Assembly (NCBI RefSeq): GCF_030709675.1
Contig: NZ_JAUZQD010000022.1
Span: forward strand, 33,767-97,766
Direction: 5' to 3'
Source: Symbioplanes lichenis
Lineage (GTDB): Bacteria > Actinomycetota > Actinomycetes > Mycobacteriales > Micromonosporaceae
DNA: 64,000 bases
The position numbers and the translations under genes were made by a program. Below the pieces are notes generated by a model. That model had not been told where the DNA came from. It was given only the letters and a program-made list of their open reading frames with translations, and searched no databases. Position 1 is the first letter of the stretch, and each line of letters opens with the position of its first letter. Below are positions 24,506-33,283 of the stretch, piece by piece.

Positions 24506-26313
24506 CCCGCGGCATCGCGACGGTGTGCCTCTCCGGCACGCTCGACGACAAGCTCGCCGCCGCGGCGGCCGCCGGCTTCGACGGCATCGAGCTCTTCGAG
24601 AACGACCTCGTCGTGTCGCCCCGCTCGCCCGCCGAGATCCGCGCCCGCTGCGCCGATCTGGGCCTGACGATCGACCTCTACCAGCCGTTCCGCGACTTCG
24701 AGGCCGTACCACCCGCGCTCCTGCGCGCGAACCTGGCCCGCGCCGAGCGCAAGTTCGCCGTCATGGCCGGGCTCGGCGCGGACACCCTGCTCGTCTGCTC
24801 CTCGGTGTCCCCGGACACCCGCGCCGACGACGACCTGGCGGCCGAGCAGCTCGCCCTGCTGGCCGACCGGGCGGCGGAGCACGGGATCCGCGTCGCCTAC
24901 GAGGCGCTCGCCTGGGGCCGGCACGTCTCCACGTGGGACCACTCGTGGCGCATCGTGCAGCGGGCCGGGCACCCCGCGCTCGGGCTCTGCCTCGACTCCT
25001 TCCACGTGCTCTCCCGCGACTCCGACCCGGCGGGCATCGCGGGCATCACGCCCGGCAAGATCTTCCACGTCCAGCTCGCCGACGCCCCGCGCCTGCGCAT
25101 GGACGTGCTGCAGTGGAGCCGGCACCACCGGCTGTTCCCCGGGCAGGGCGCCTTCGACCTGCCCCGGTTCGTGGCCCTGGCCCGGGCGGCGGGCTACGGC
25201 GGGCCGCTGTCGCTCGAGGTGTTCAACGACGTGTTCCGGCAGGCGGACCCGTACCGGACCGCGGTCGACGCCATGCGCTCGCTGATCGCGCTGGAGGAGG
25301 AGCGGCTCCCGCCGGCCCCCGAGCTGGCCGGGCACGCCTTCACCGAGCTCGCCGTCGACCACCGCACCGGCCCCGAGCTGCGGGACACGCTGCGCCGCCT
25401 CGGCTTCGCGCACACCGGCCGGCACCGCACCAAACCGGTCGAGCTCTGGGAGCAACAGGCCTGCCGGATCGTGCTCAACAGCGCGGTCACCACGCCGGGT
25501 CCGGCTCGCGTCAGCGCGTTCGCGGTGACGTCGGCGGAGCCCCGCCATTCCCTCGTACGCGCGGAGGCCCTGCTCGCCCCGGCCCACCCGAACGTCCGCG
25601 GCCCCGGCGAGGCGGAACTGGCCGCGATCACGGCGCCCGACGGGGCGAGCGTTTTCGTGACCGGCCCCGGCGACGTGTGGCGCCGGGACTTCCTGGCGAC
25701 CGGCGAGCCGGCGGCGCCCGGGGCGGGGCTGCTCGCCACCGATCACCTCGGGCTGTCGCAGCCGTTCGACCACTTCGACGAGGCGCGGCTGTTCTACCGC
25801 TCGGTGCTGGGCCTGTCCGACCTCACCTCTTTCCTCGGCGAGGAGTTCGCGGCCCCGTACGGGATGATGCGCACCCACGACGTCGCCAACGCCGCGCGTA
25901 CGGTGCGCATCGCCCTCACCGTCGCCCTCCTGCACCGCGGCGGCTGGGCGCCCGCCGTCACCGACCCGCAGCACGTCGCCTTCCGCACCGCCGACATCAA
26001 GGCCACCGCCGCGGCGATCGGCGCCCCCGTCCTCCCGGTGCCGGACAACTACTACGCCGACCTCGACGCCCGCTTCGCCCTGCCCGCCGGGCAGCTGGCC
26101 ACCCTGCGCCGGTACGGCCTGCTCTACGACCGCGACCCCCACGGCGGCGAACTGCTGCACCTCTACACCCCGGTCCTCGGCGGCCGCGTCTTCTTCGAGA
26201 TCGTCGAGCGCCGCGGCGGCCACGACGGCTCGGGCGCCGCCAACGCCCCGGTCCGGATGGCCGCCCAGCGCCACCACCGGCTGCTGACTTCATCCCGGCA
26301 GGACGCCGGCTGA
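24502..26313 (+). CDS. qsuB: 3-Dehydroshikimate dehydratase (QsuB type) fused to HPPD-like domain
   Basis: A 603-aa enzyme converting 3-dehydroshikimate to protocatechuate. The N-terminal TIM barrel (1 to about 280) keeps the metal ligands of the family: Glu134 (YEALAW), Asp165 and His168 (LDSFH), Gln191 (HVQLAD) and Glu239 (LEVFND). The C-terminal half resembles 4-hydroxyphenylpyruvate dioxygenase, with His in TDHLGLSQ, His in PQHVAFRTADI and Glu in RVFFEIVERR; in characterised fusions this part is not needed for the dehydratase step. It is coupled to the TetR gene by ATGA. No protocatechuate ring-cleavage gene lies in the window. Confidence 0.93.
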   Translation: MTRGIATVCLSGTLDDKLAAAAAAGFDGIELFENDLVVSPRSPAEIRARCADLGLTIDLYQPFRDFEAVPPALLRANLARAERKFAVMAGLGADTLLVCSSVSPDTRADDDLAAEQLALLADRAAEHGIRVAYEALAWGRHVSTWDHSWRIVQRAGHPALGLCLDSFHVLSRDSDPAGIAGITPGKIFHVQLADAPRLRMDVLQWSRHHRLFPGQGAFDLPRFVALARAAGYGGPLSLEVFNDVFRQADPYRTAVDAMRSLIALEEERLPPAPELAGHAFTELAVDHRTGPELRDTLRRLGFAHTGRHRTKPVELWEQQACRIVLNSAVTTPGPARVSAFAVTSAEPRHSLVRAEALLAPAHPNVRGPGEAELAAITAPDGASVFVTGPGDVWRRDFLATGEPAAPGAGLLATDHLGLSQPFDHFDEARLFYRSVLGLSDLTSFLGEEFAAPYGMMRTHDVANAARTVRIALTVALLHRGGWAPAVTDPQHVAFRTADIKATAAAIGAPVLPVPDNYYADLDARFALPAGQLATLRRYGLLYDRDPHGGELLHLYTPVLGGRVFFEIVERRGGHDGSGAANAPVRMAAQRHHRLLTSSRQDAG

Positions 26314-26328
26314 GCCCGGGCCGGCTGA

Positions 26329-27141
26329 TCAGAACGTGCCGTGAACCGTGGCCTTCCTCGTGCCGGCGGTCGTGGTCACCTTCCAGGTGTCGCCGGAGGT
26401 CGGGCGGTCCTTCTCGTGGTTGTACTGCGACGCGAAGGTGTACTCGCCCGGGGAGACCGTGTAGCCGTCCTTGAGCAGGAAGTGGTAGACGATCGTGTCG
26501 CCCTGCTCGGTGTAGGTCTTGTCGGCCAGGTGGTCGTCCGGCAGGGTCGTCCAGATGCCCGGGGTGGTGGCGCCGCCGGTCCGCTTCACGGTGACCGTCA
26601 CCTCGAGGGCGCTGACCTCCTTGGTCAGCGTCATGATCAGGTCGGCCTGCGACCACACCGGGTTGGGGTTCGGGTTGATGCCGGCCGCGACGGTCAGGTG
26701 GCCGTCCTTCTCGGTCGAGCTCGGCGTGCCCGTCCCGGTCGAGGCGGGGGTCTGCGGGCTGCGGCCGCTGCCCTTGGTGGAGGACTGCTTGGTCGAGGGG
26801 GCCGCCCGGGTCCCCGACGACACGCCCGGTTCCGGCTTCCGGTCCGGGGTCCGGCTCGCCGGCGCGGGCGTGACCGGCGCCGTGGCGGCGGTGGTCGGCG
26901 CGGCGACCTCGCCGTCCGGGGTGTTGTCGCTGGCCGCGAGGCGGATCCCGGCGAAGCTGGCCACGACCACCACGGCGACGCCGGCCGCGGCCGCCACCGG
27001 GTTCAGGCGGGGGCGGACGAGGCGGCGGTTCTCCGCCCGGCCGCGGATCATCCGGTCGAACATGGCGTCGCGGTCCGGCTGGTGCCGCTCCGCCTCCTGG
27101 CGCAACGCGGCCCGGAGGCGGCGCTCGTCGTGCTCACGCAT
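26329..27141 (-). CDS. Putative membrane anti-sigma factor
   Basis: A 270-aa protein encoded directly after, and overlapping by eight bases, a SigE-type sigma gene. It has a charged cytosolic N-terminus (MREHDERRLRAALRQEAERH, about 45 residues), one transmembrane helix (PVAAAAGVAVVVVASFAGIRLAA), a Ser/Thr/Pro linker, and a C-terminal beta-rich domain of about 110 residues (LIMTLTKEVSALEVTVTVKR...). The short N-terminal domain could bind the sigma factor. No zinc HxxxCxxC motif is present. Function rests mostly on position. Confidence 0.65.
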   Translation of the reverse strand: MREHDERRLRAALRQEAERHQPDRDAMFDRMIRGRAENRRLVRPRLNPVAAAAGVAVVVVASFAGIRLAASDNTPDGEVAAPTTAATAPVTPAPASRTPDRKPEPGVSSGTRAAPSTKQSSTKGSGRSPQTPASTGTGTPSSTEKDGHLTVAAGINPNPNPVWSQADLIMTLTKEVSALEVTVTVKRTGGATTPGIWTTLPDDHLADKTYTEQGDTIVYHFLLKDGYTVSPGEYTFASQYNHEKDRPTSGDTWKVTTTAGTRKATVHGTF

Positions 27142-27658
27142 GTCGGCCTCCCAAGCCCAGTTCGATCGGTGAGTCCTGCAGGAACGTGCTCAGTTGCGCG
27201 GCGCCGCGCGAGGTCTGGCTCTTCACGGCGCCGACCGAGATGCCCAGGATCTCGGCCACCTCGCGCTCCGGGACGTCGAAGGCGTAGCGCAGCACCACGC
27301 ACTCCCGGCGCCGGACCGGCAGCTTGCTCAGCGCCGCCCGCACGTCCAGCACCGCCGGGGTGTCCGGCTCGCTCCGGTCCCGGCGCAGCAGCCCCAGGCG
27401 GAGCATCCCGTGCCGCTCCCGGGTCTGCTTCTTGATCCACTGCCGGGCCAGGTTGGTGACGATGCCCCGGGCGTACGCGAGCGGGCTGTCCGCCGCCCGC
27501 ACCCGCGCCCAGTGCCGCCACACCTCGGTGAACGCGTCCGCGGCCAGGTCGTCGGCGATCCCGGACTCGCCCGTGACGAGGTACGCGAGCCGCGACAGGT
27601 CCGCGTGGTGGGAGTCGAAGAAGCGCCGGAAGGCACGTTCGGCGTCGAGATCGGTCAC
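27134..27658 (-). CDS. SigE-family ECF RNA polymerase sigma factor
   Basis: A 174-aa ECF sigma factor. Region 2 spans about residues 10-80 (FRRFFDSHHADLSRLAYLVTGESGIADDLAADAF and ARGIVTNLARQWIKK), region 4 about 105-160 (LSKLPVRRRECVVLRYAFDVPEREVAEILG, then helix-turn-helix ISVGAVKSQTSRG). It matches the actinobacterial SigE-like family in length. The next gene overlaps it and is likely its membrane anti-sigma factor. Confidence 0.9.
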   Translation of the reverse strand: MTDLDAERAFRRFFDSHHADLSRLAYLVTGESGIADDLAADAFTEVWRHWARVRAADSPLAYARGIVTNLARQWIKKQTRERHGMLRLGLLRRDRSEPDTPAVLDVRAALSKLPVRRRECVVLRYAFDVPEREVAEILGISVGAVKSQTSRGAAQLSTFLQDSPIELGLGGRHA

Positions 27659-27894
27659 TCAGGCCTTCCTGGGTCTTGCCGGCCCGGTGCGGCGGGCGGG
27701 GCCGGGTCGTGCGGGTGGAGCGGGGGCCGGCTGCCCCGGCGCGTGGGGGCACTGGGGTCCGGGACAGCCGGAGTATGTCAGCCGATCGGGGTGCCGGTCC
27801 CACGCGGGGAGGCCGGGAGGTCCGGGACCGGCCTCTCCGCGCGCGACCAACCCTCTAGTGGCTCATGGGCGCGGAAAGGTTGCCCGGCCCGGAG

Positions 27895-27934
27895 AAAAAA
27901 TCCGGCCGCCTCCCGGGTGCGGGAGACGGCCGGA
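27895..27934 (-). terminator. Rho-independent terminator of the GH42 operon
   Basis: On the minus strand a 14-bp stem with one mismatch (TCCGGCCG... and CGGCCGGA, loop at 27915-27920) is followed by six T residues (27900-27895). It starts 12 bases after the GH42 stop. Confidence 0.9.
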
Positions 27935-27945
27935 CATATGGTGCG

Positions 27946-29934
27946 TCAGGCGCGGCGCAGGACGGTCACGCCGCGGGGTTCGAGCAACTCGGCCGAGCCG
28001 TGGACGGCCTCGCCCTCGAGCCCGGTCAGCTCGACCGGCTCCGCGGTGCGGTTGACCACGAAGGCGTACTCGCCGCGGACGGCCAGCTCGACCTTGCCGC
28101 GCAGGCCGGCGGGCAGCTCGCTGCCGATCCCGGCCTGCTCGAGAAGGTCGCCGAGGACCGGCGCGATGCCGTCCGGGCCGAGCCGGGTCGACACGTACGC
28201 CGCCGAGCCCGTCCCGACGGCGCGCCGGGTGATCGCCGGCTCGCCGTCCTTGTACGTGGCGAGCACCTCGGCGTCCCCCGTGACCTGGATCTTGTCGGTC
28301 CAGAGCGTGCCCACGGTCCCGTTGGACAGGGGCGCGGTCTCGCCGTCGAGCAGCGGCGCGAACTCCTCGATCCGGATGCCGAGCAGGTCGCGCAGCGCCC
28401 CCGGGTAGCCCCCGAGGTAGACGTGATCGTCCTGGTCGACGATGCCCGAGAAGTACGTCGCCACGAGGTGGCCCCCGCCCGACACGTACGCGTCCAGCCG
28501 CTCACGCAGCTGCTGCGGCACCACGTGCAGGATCGGCGCCACGACGAGCCCGTAGCCGGACAGGTCGGCGGCGGCCGGAACGACGTCGGCCCGCACGCCC
28601 AGCTTCAGGAGCGCGGAGTACCAGTCGAGGGCCTCCTGCTTGTAGCGCAGGCGGTCCGTCGGATGCGAGTCCTGCTCCGACGCCCACCAGGAGTCCCAGT
28701 CGAAGAGGATCGCGACGCGAGCCGGCGTACGCCCGGTGCCTTGCAGGGGTGCGAGGCGCTTGAGCGTCTCCCCCAGCTCGGCCACCGACCGGAAGACGGC
28801 GCTGTCGGTCCCGGCGTGCGGCAGCATGCCGGAGTGGTACTTCTCGGCCCCGGCCCGCGACTGCCGCCACTGGAAGTAGCAGACCGCGTCCGCCCCGTGC
28901 GCGACGTGCGTGAGGGCGTCGCGGGACAGCTCGCCCGGCAGCTTGGCCAGGTTCACCGGCTGCCAGTTGACCGCGCTGGTCGAGTGCTCCATGAGGAACC
29001 ACGGGTTCCCGCCGGCGATGTTGCCGGTCAGGTTGGCCGAGAACGACAGCTCGTCGAGTGTCTGCTCGCCGGGCAGCCGGTAGTGGTCGTTGCTGACGAA
29101 GTCCACGTCCTCCGCCCACGCGGCGTAGTCCATGGCCTTCGTCTCGCCCATCACCATGAAGTTCGTGGTGACCGGCACATCCGGCGTGATCTCGTGCAGG
29201 ATGTCCCGCTCGGCGCGCAGGTACTCGCGCAGGGCGTCCGACGAGAAGCGCTTGAAGTCGAGCTGCTGCGTCGGGTTGGGGTGCGTCGCCGCGAGCCGGG
29301 GCGGGAGGATCTGCGCCCAGTCGCTGTAGTGCTGCGACCAGAACGACGTGCCCCACGCCTCGTTGAGCGCGTCGAGCGTGCCGTAGCGCTTCTCCAGCCA
29401 CGTCCGGAAGGCCGCCGCCGCGTCGTCCGAGAAGTCGTAGACGTTGTGGCAGCCCAGCTCGTTGGAGACGTGCCAGGCGGTCACCGCGGGGTGGTGGCCG
29501 TAGCGCTCGGCCATGGCCCGGACCAGCCCGAGGGCGTACCGGCGGAAGATCGGCGAGGTGGGGCGCCACTGCTGACGCCCGCCCGGCCAGATGGTGCGGC
29601 CCTCGCGGTCGACCGGCAGGATCTCCGGGTGCTTGGTGGTCAGCCACGGCGGCGGGGAGGCCGTCGCCGTCGCCAGGTCCACCGCGATGCCCCCGGCGTG
29701 CAGCAGCTCGATGATCTCGTCGAGCCACGACCAGTCGTACCGGCCCTCGGTGGGCTCGAGCCGGGCCCACGAGAAGATGGCGAGCGACACCACGGTCACG
29801 CCGGCTTCCCGCATGGCGCGGATGTCCTCGTCCCACACCTCCCGCGGCCACTGCTCGGGGTTGTAGTCGGCGCCGTACTCCAGCCGGGGCGACTGCCCCG
29901 GCCGGGTCGGGCGCAACCAGCGCGCAGTCGTCAC
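27946..29934 (-). CDS. GH42 beta-galactosidase
   Basis: A 662-aa cytosolic beta-galactosidase. The N-terminal barrel begins LEYGADYNPEQWPREVWDED; the acid/base is Glu159 in WHVSNELGCHN and the nucleophile Glu316 in FLMEHSTSAVNWQ. The trimerisation domain (about 390-600) and a C-terminal beta domain follow. GTG 29934 overlaps the stop of the solute-binding gene (GTGA), so it is the last gene of an operon of two permeases, binding protein and enzyme. It has no signal peptide, so the substrate (lactose, galacto-oligosaccharides or arabinogalactan fragments) is imported first. Confidence 0.93.
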   Translation of the reverse strand: MTTARWLRPTRPGQSPRLEYGADYNPEQWPREVWDEDIRAMREAGVTVVSLAIFSWARLEPTEGRYDWSWLDEIIELLHAGGIAVDLATATASPPPWLTTKHPEILPVDREGRTIWPGGRQQWRPTSPIFRRYALGLVRAMAERYGHHPAVTAWHVSNELGCHNVYDFSDDAAAAFRTWLEKRYGTLDALNEAWGTSFWSQHYSDWAQILPPRLAATHPNPTQQLDFKRFSSDALREYLRAERDILHEITPDVPVTTNFMVMGETKAMDYAAWAEDVDFVSNDHYRLPGEQTLDELSFSANLTGNIAGGNPWFLMEHSTSAVNWQPVNLAKLPGELSRDALTHVAHGADAVCYFQWRQSRAGAEKYHSGMLPHAGTDSAVFRSVAELGETLKRLAPLQGTGRTPARVAILFDWDSWWASEQDSHPTDRLRYKQEALDWYSALLKLGVRADVVPAAADLSGYGLVVAPILHVVPQQLRERLDAYVSGGGHLVATYFSGIVDQDDHVYLGGYPGALRDLLGIRIEEFAPLLDGETAPLSNGTVGTLWTDKIQVTGDAEVLATYKDGEPAITRRAVGTGSAAYVSTRLGPDGIAPVLGDLLEQAGIGSELPAGLRGKVELAVRGEYAFVVNRTAEPVELTGLEGEAVHGSAELLEPRGVTVLRRA

Positions 29935-31283
29935 TTGACCGTGAACCCCTGGTCCTTGGCGTAGTTGAGGGTCTGGTCCTGCCACGCCTTGAGGCCGTCG
30001 GTCAGGGTCGTGTTCGACACGTACGCCTTGCCGACGGTGTCGTTGAAGACGCTGTTCGAGTAGACCTGCACCGGCAGGTAGGTCCAGCCGCTGACCACGC
30101 CCTGGGCCGACTTGGCGAAGACCTCGTTGGCCTTCTGGCCGCCGAAGTAGTCGAACTCGGTGTTGAGCCAGTTGGGGTCGTTCAGCGTGGCGCTGGTGGC
30201 CGGGAAGGCGCCGTTGTCCACGCGGATCTTGACGCCGTCGCCCTGGTTGGCGTACTTGAGGAAGCCGTAGGCCAGGGTCGACGCCGCGGCCTTCTCGGTG
30301 ATGGCGAGCGAGGAGCCGCCGTTCTCGGCCGACGCCGTGCCGCCCGCGGTGTACTGGGGCAGCTCAGCCGCGCGCCACTTGCCGGAGCCGCTGGCCGCGC
30401 TGGTGACGAAGTTGGCGGGCATCCAGGCGCCGGTGGCCAGCGAGGCGATGCTGCCGTTGGCCAGGCCCTGGAACCACTGGTCGCTCCAGGAGGTGATCGG
30501 GGCGAGCAGCTTCTCGCTGATCAGCGTCTGCCAGACCTTGACGAACTCCTGGGTGCCGGCGTCGGCGAAGTTGATGCCCACGTTCTCGCCGTCGACGGTG
30601 TACGGCTTGCCGCCCGCCTGCCAGATCATGCTGGTGACGAAGCCGGCGTCGCCGGTGTCGTTGGCGATGTAGACCTTCGGGTCCGCCTTGTGGATGGTGC
30701 GGGCGGCCTCGAGGAACTCGGTCCAGGTCTTGGGGACCTCGACCTTGTACTTGTCGAAGACCTCCTTGTTGTAGAACAGGGCCATGGGGCCGGAGTCCAT
30801 CGGCAGGCCGTAGATGCCGCCGCCGCTGTTCACCGAGTTCCACGGGCCGGTGTTGTACTGGTCCTTCAGCGACGCGGCGCCGAAGGCGTTGAGGTCCTTC
30901 AGGTTCTTCTGCAGGGCGAACTGCGGCAGCGCGTAGTACTCGATCTGCGCCACGTCCGGAATGCCCGAGCCGGCCTGGAAGGCGTTCTGCAGCGCGGTGT
31001 ACTGGTCGGCGCTGGTGCCCACGTTGGCCAGGTTGACCTTGACCTTCGGGTACTTCTTCTGGAACTCCGCGACGACCTTGGTCAGCGTGGGCTCCCAGGC
31101 CCACACCGTCAGGTTGCCGCCGGCCTGCAGCGCGGCCTCGACGTCGGCGTCCGAGACGGACTGCGCCGCCGCGGTGCCGCCACCGGTCGAGCTGTCGTCG
31201 TCACTGCCACAGGCGGCGAGGCCGATGGTCACAGCGGAGGCGAGGGCCGCACCGAGCAGCCGACGCCGGGTAAGAGCGGACAT
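29931..31283 (-). CDS. Sugar ABC transporter substrate-binding lipoprotein
   Basis: A 450-aa family 1 extracellular solute-binding protein. The signal peptide ends in a lipobox (IGLAACGSDDD), so it is anchored to the outer face of the membrane. Two-lobe features include LTVWAWEPTLTKVVAEFQKKYPKVKV and YGLPMDSGPMALFYNKEVFDKY. It should capture a beta-galactoside and pass it to the two permeases encoded upstream. No ATPase is encoded here; a shared MsiK-type ATPase, as in Streptomyces, would be needed. Confidence 0.92.
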   Translation of the reverse strand: MSALTRRRLLGAALASAVTIGLAACGSDDDSSTGGGTAAAQSVSDADVEAALQAGGNLTVWAWEPTLTKVVAEFQKKYPKVKVNLANVGTSADQYTALQNAFQAGSGIPDVAQIEYYALPQFALQKNLKDLNAFGAASLKDQYNTGPWNSVNSGGGIYGLPMDSGPMALFYNKEVFDKYKVEVPKTWTEFLEAARTIHKADPKVYIANDTGDAGFVTSMIWQAGGKPYTVDGENVGINFADAGTQEFVKVWQTLISEKLLAPITSWSDQWFQGLANGSIASLATGAWMPANFVTSAASGSGKWRAAELPQYTAGGTASAENGGSSLAITEKAAASTLAYGFLKYANQGDGVKIRVDNGAFPATSATLNDPNWLNTEFDYFGGQKANEVFAKSAQGVVSGWTYLPVQVYSNSVFNDTVGKAYVSNTTLTDGLKAWQDQTLNYAKDQGFTVK

Positions 31284-31315
31284 CTTTGACCCTTCTTATA
31301 CCTTTGAGGAGCGCT

Positions 31316-32233
31316 TCATTCCTTGACGGAGCCGGCGGCGAGGCCGGACTGCCAGTAACGCTGCAGGAGCAGGAACGCGGCGAGCAGCGGGATGATCGTG
31401 AGCAGCGACCCGGTGATGACCAGGTTGAAGATGGCCTCGCCGCCGGCGGTCGCGGCCTGGGCGTTCCAGGCGTTGAGGCCGAGGGTCAGCGGATACCAGT
31501 CGGGGTCGCGCAGCATGATCAGCGGCAGGAAGTAGTTGTTCCAGGTCGCGACCATGCTGAACAGCAGGACGGTGACGATGCCGGGGGCCAGCAGCGGGAG
31601 CACGATCCGGAAGAACGTGCGGAACTCGCCGGACCCGTCGACCCGGGCGGCCTCGAGGATCTCCGTGGGCACCGCCTCGGCGGCGAAGGTCCACATCAGG
31701 TAGAGCCCGAACGGGGTGATCAGCGACGGGATGATGACCGCCCACGGGGTGTTGGTCAGCCCCAGCTTGGCGAACATGAGGAAGGTCGGGACGGCGAGCG
31801 CCGTGCCGGGCACCGCGACCGCGCCGATGACGATCGCGAAGACCGCCTTCTTGCCGACGAAGTCGAACTTCGCCAGGCCGTAGCCGGCCAGGACGGCCAG
31901 GAACGTCGCGCCGCCGGCCCCGATGACCACGTACAGCAGGGTGTTGCCCAGCCAGCGGAGGAAGATCCCGTCGTTGTACGTCAACGTGTCCGCGATGTTG
32001 CTGAAGAAGGCGAACGGGCCGTCGTCGAACCAGAGGCCGAACGACGTGAACAGCCCGTCCTGGGTCTTCGTCGAGTTGATCAGGAGCCAGACGAGCGGCA
32101 GCAGGCTGTAGATCAGCACGATGCCGGTGAGCAGGGTGAGGACGATGCTCTTCTTCGTCCGCGGGTTCTTGCCGCGACGGGTGGGCGCCTCGTCCGTCTC
32201 CGGGGCCTGCGCCGCAGTGACCATGGTCGTCAT
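31316..32233 (-). CDS. Carbohydrate ABC transporter permease (MalG type)
   Basis: A 305-aa inner-membrane permease with six predicted helices. The EAA loop that contacts the ATPase is EAARVDGSGEFRTFFRIVLPLLAPG. It starts two bases after the stop of the partner permease, showing a tight operon. An internal ATG three codons later is an alternative start. It forms the translocation pore with the MalF-type partner. Confidence 0.92.
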   Translation of the reverse strand: MTTMVTAAQAPETDEAPTRRGKNPRTKKSIVLTLLTGIVLIYSLLPLVWLLINSTKTQDGLFTSFGLWFDDGPFAFFSNIADTLTYNDGIFLRWLGNTLLYVVIGAGGATFLAVLAGYGLAKFDFVGKKAVFAIVIGAVAVPGTALAVPTFLMFAKLGLTNTPWAVIIPSLITPFGLYLMWTFAAEAVPTEILEAARVDGSGEFRTFFRIVLPLLAPGIVTVLLFSMVATWNNYFLPLIMLRDPDWYPLTLGLNAWNAQAATAGGEAIFNLVITGSLLTIIPLLAAFLLLQRYWQSGLAAGSVKE

Positions 32234-32234
32234 C

Positions 32235-33116
32235 TCAGCGCTCCTTCGTGCCGCGCAGCTGGACGACGTAGGCGATCACCATCGTGATGATGCCCATGAC
32301 GATCGCCACGGTCGCGGAGTAGTTGTACTGCTGACCCGAGAAGGACAGGTTGTACGCGTACAGGTTGGGGGTGAAGTCGGTGGTGATCGCGTTGGGCGCC
32401 AGCTGCTGCAGGATGCTGGGCTCGTTGAAGAGCTGGAAGCTGCCGATGATCGAGAAGATCGTGGCCACCACCAGGGCGCCCCGGATCGCGGGGAGCTTGA
32501 TGGCGGTGATCTTCCGGAACTCCCCCGCGCCGTCGATCTCGGCCGACTCGTAGAGCGAGCCGGGGATCGTCCGCAGCGCGGAGTAGAAGATCAGCATGTT
32601 GTAGCCGGTGAACTCCCAGGTGTTGATGTTGCCGATCGACGCGAGGATCCAGCTCGGCGACAGCAGGTCCGGCAGGCTCCAGCCGAACTGGTCGTTGATG
32701 CTGGCCAGCAGGCCGAACTGCGACCCGTACATGAAGCCCCACATCAGGGCGGCGACCACGGCCGGGACGGCGTACGGCAGGAAGATCGTGACCCGGAAGA
32801 ACGACGAGCCGTGCAGCCGGCCGGAGTCGATCGCCAGCGCCACGAGCAGCGCGATGAACAGCATGATCGGGACCTGGACGACCAGGAAGAGCGAGACCCG
32901 GCCCAGCGAGCTCCAGAAGCTCGGGTCGGTCAGCGCCTGCTGGTAGTTGTCCAGCCCGACGAACGAAGTGCCGCCGATCAGGCGGGTCTTGAACAGGCTC
33001 AGATAGATCGAGTACGCGATCGGTGCCAGGAAGACCAGCGCGAAGACGACCATGAAGGGGCCGACGAAGCGCCAGCCCGTCCAGGATCGGCGCCGGCGTA
33101 CGGCTAGCTCGGCCAT
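32235..33116 (-). CDS. Carbohydrate ABC transporter permease (MalF type)
   Basis: A 293-aa permease and first gene of the beta-galactoside operon. Six hydrophobic helices; the EAA motif reads ESAEIDGAGEFRKITAIKLPAIRG. Its start lies next to a region with two LacI-type palindromes, and the divergent LacI gene probably controls it. Confidence 0.92.
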   Translation of the reverse strand: MAELAVRRRRSWTGWRFVGPFMVVFALVFLAPIAYSIYLSLFKTRLIGGTSFVGLDNYQQALTDPSFWSSLGRVSLFLVVQVPIMLFIALLVALAIDSGRLHGSSFFRVTIFLPYAVPAVVAALMWGFMYGSQFGLLASINDQFGWSLPDLLSPSWILASIGNINTWEFTGYNMLIFYSALRTIPGSLYESAEIDGAGEFRKITAIKLPAIRGALVVATIFSIIGSFQLFNEPSILQQLAPNAITTDFTPNLYAYNLSFSGQQYNYSATVAIVMGIITMVIAYVVQLRGTKER

Positions 33117-33144
33117 GGGGTGTCGTCCCTCTCTCTCACCAGCT

Positions 33145-33160
33145 ATGTTTACGTAAACAT
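33145..33160. promoter_or_regulatory. LacI-type operator 1
   Basis: ATGTTTACGTAAACAT is a perfect 16-bp palindrome with the central CG typical of LacI family sites. It lies 29 bases upstream of the first permease gene. Confidence 0.85.
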
Positions 33161-33213
33161 CCTGGGCAAGGGCGCTGGTCAGGACGCTCTGTTACACACG
33201 GATGACGGATGTG

Positions 33214-33229
33214 ATGTTTACGTTAACAT
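33214..33229. promoter_or_regulatory. LacI-type operator 2
   Basis: ATGTTTACGTTAACAT, one base different from operator 1, with flanking G and C extending the symmetry. Its centre is 69 bases from operator 1 and 62 bases before the LacI start, so it suits autoregulation or looping. Confidence 0.85.
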
Positions 33230-33283
33230 CGTGGTGATAGTTGCACCACACTTCCATGATCGTCAAGAGGAGACACGCAGGTC

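Noticed and set aside
25000..26313. Active 4-hydroxyphenylpyruvate dioxygenase
   Set aside because: The domain is the C-terminal half of a QsuB-type fusion, where it is not known to act as a dioxygenase; no tyrosine degradation gene is near.
33145..33229. CebR regulation of the GH42 operon
   Set aside because: The palindromes (ATGTTTACGTAAACAT type) differ from the CebR box, and the operon has its own divergent LacI gene.
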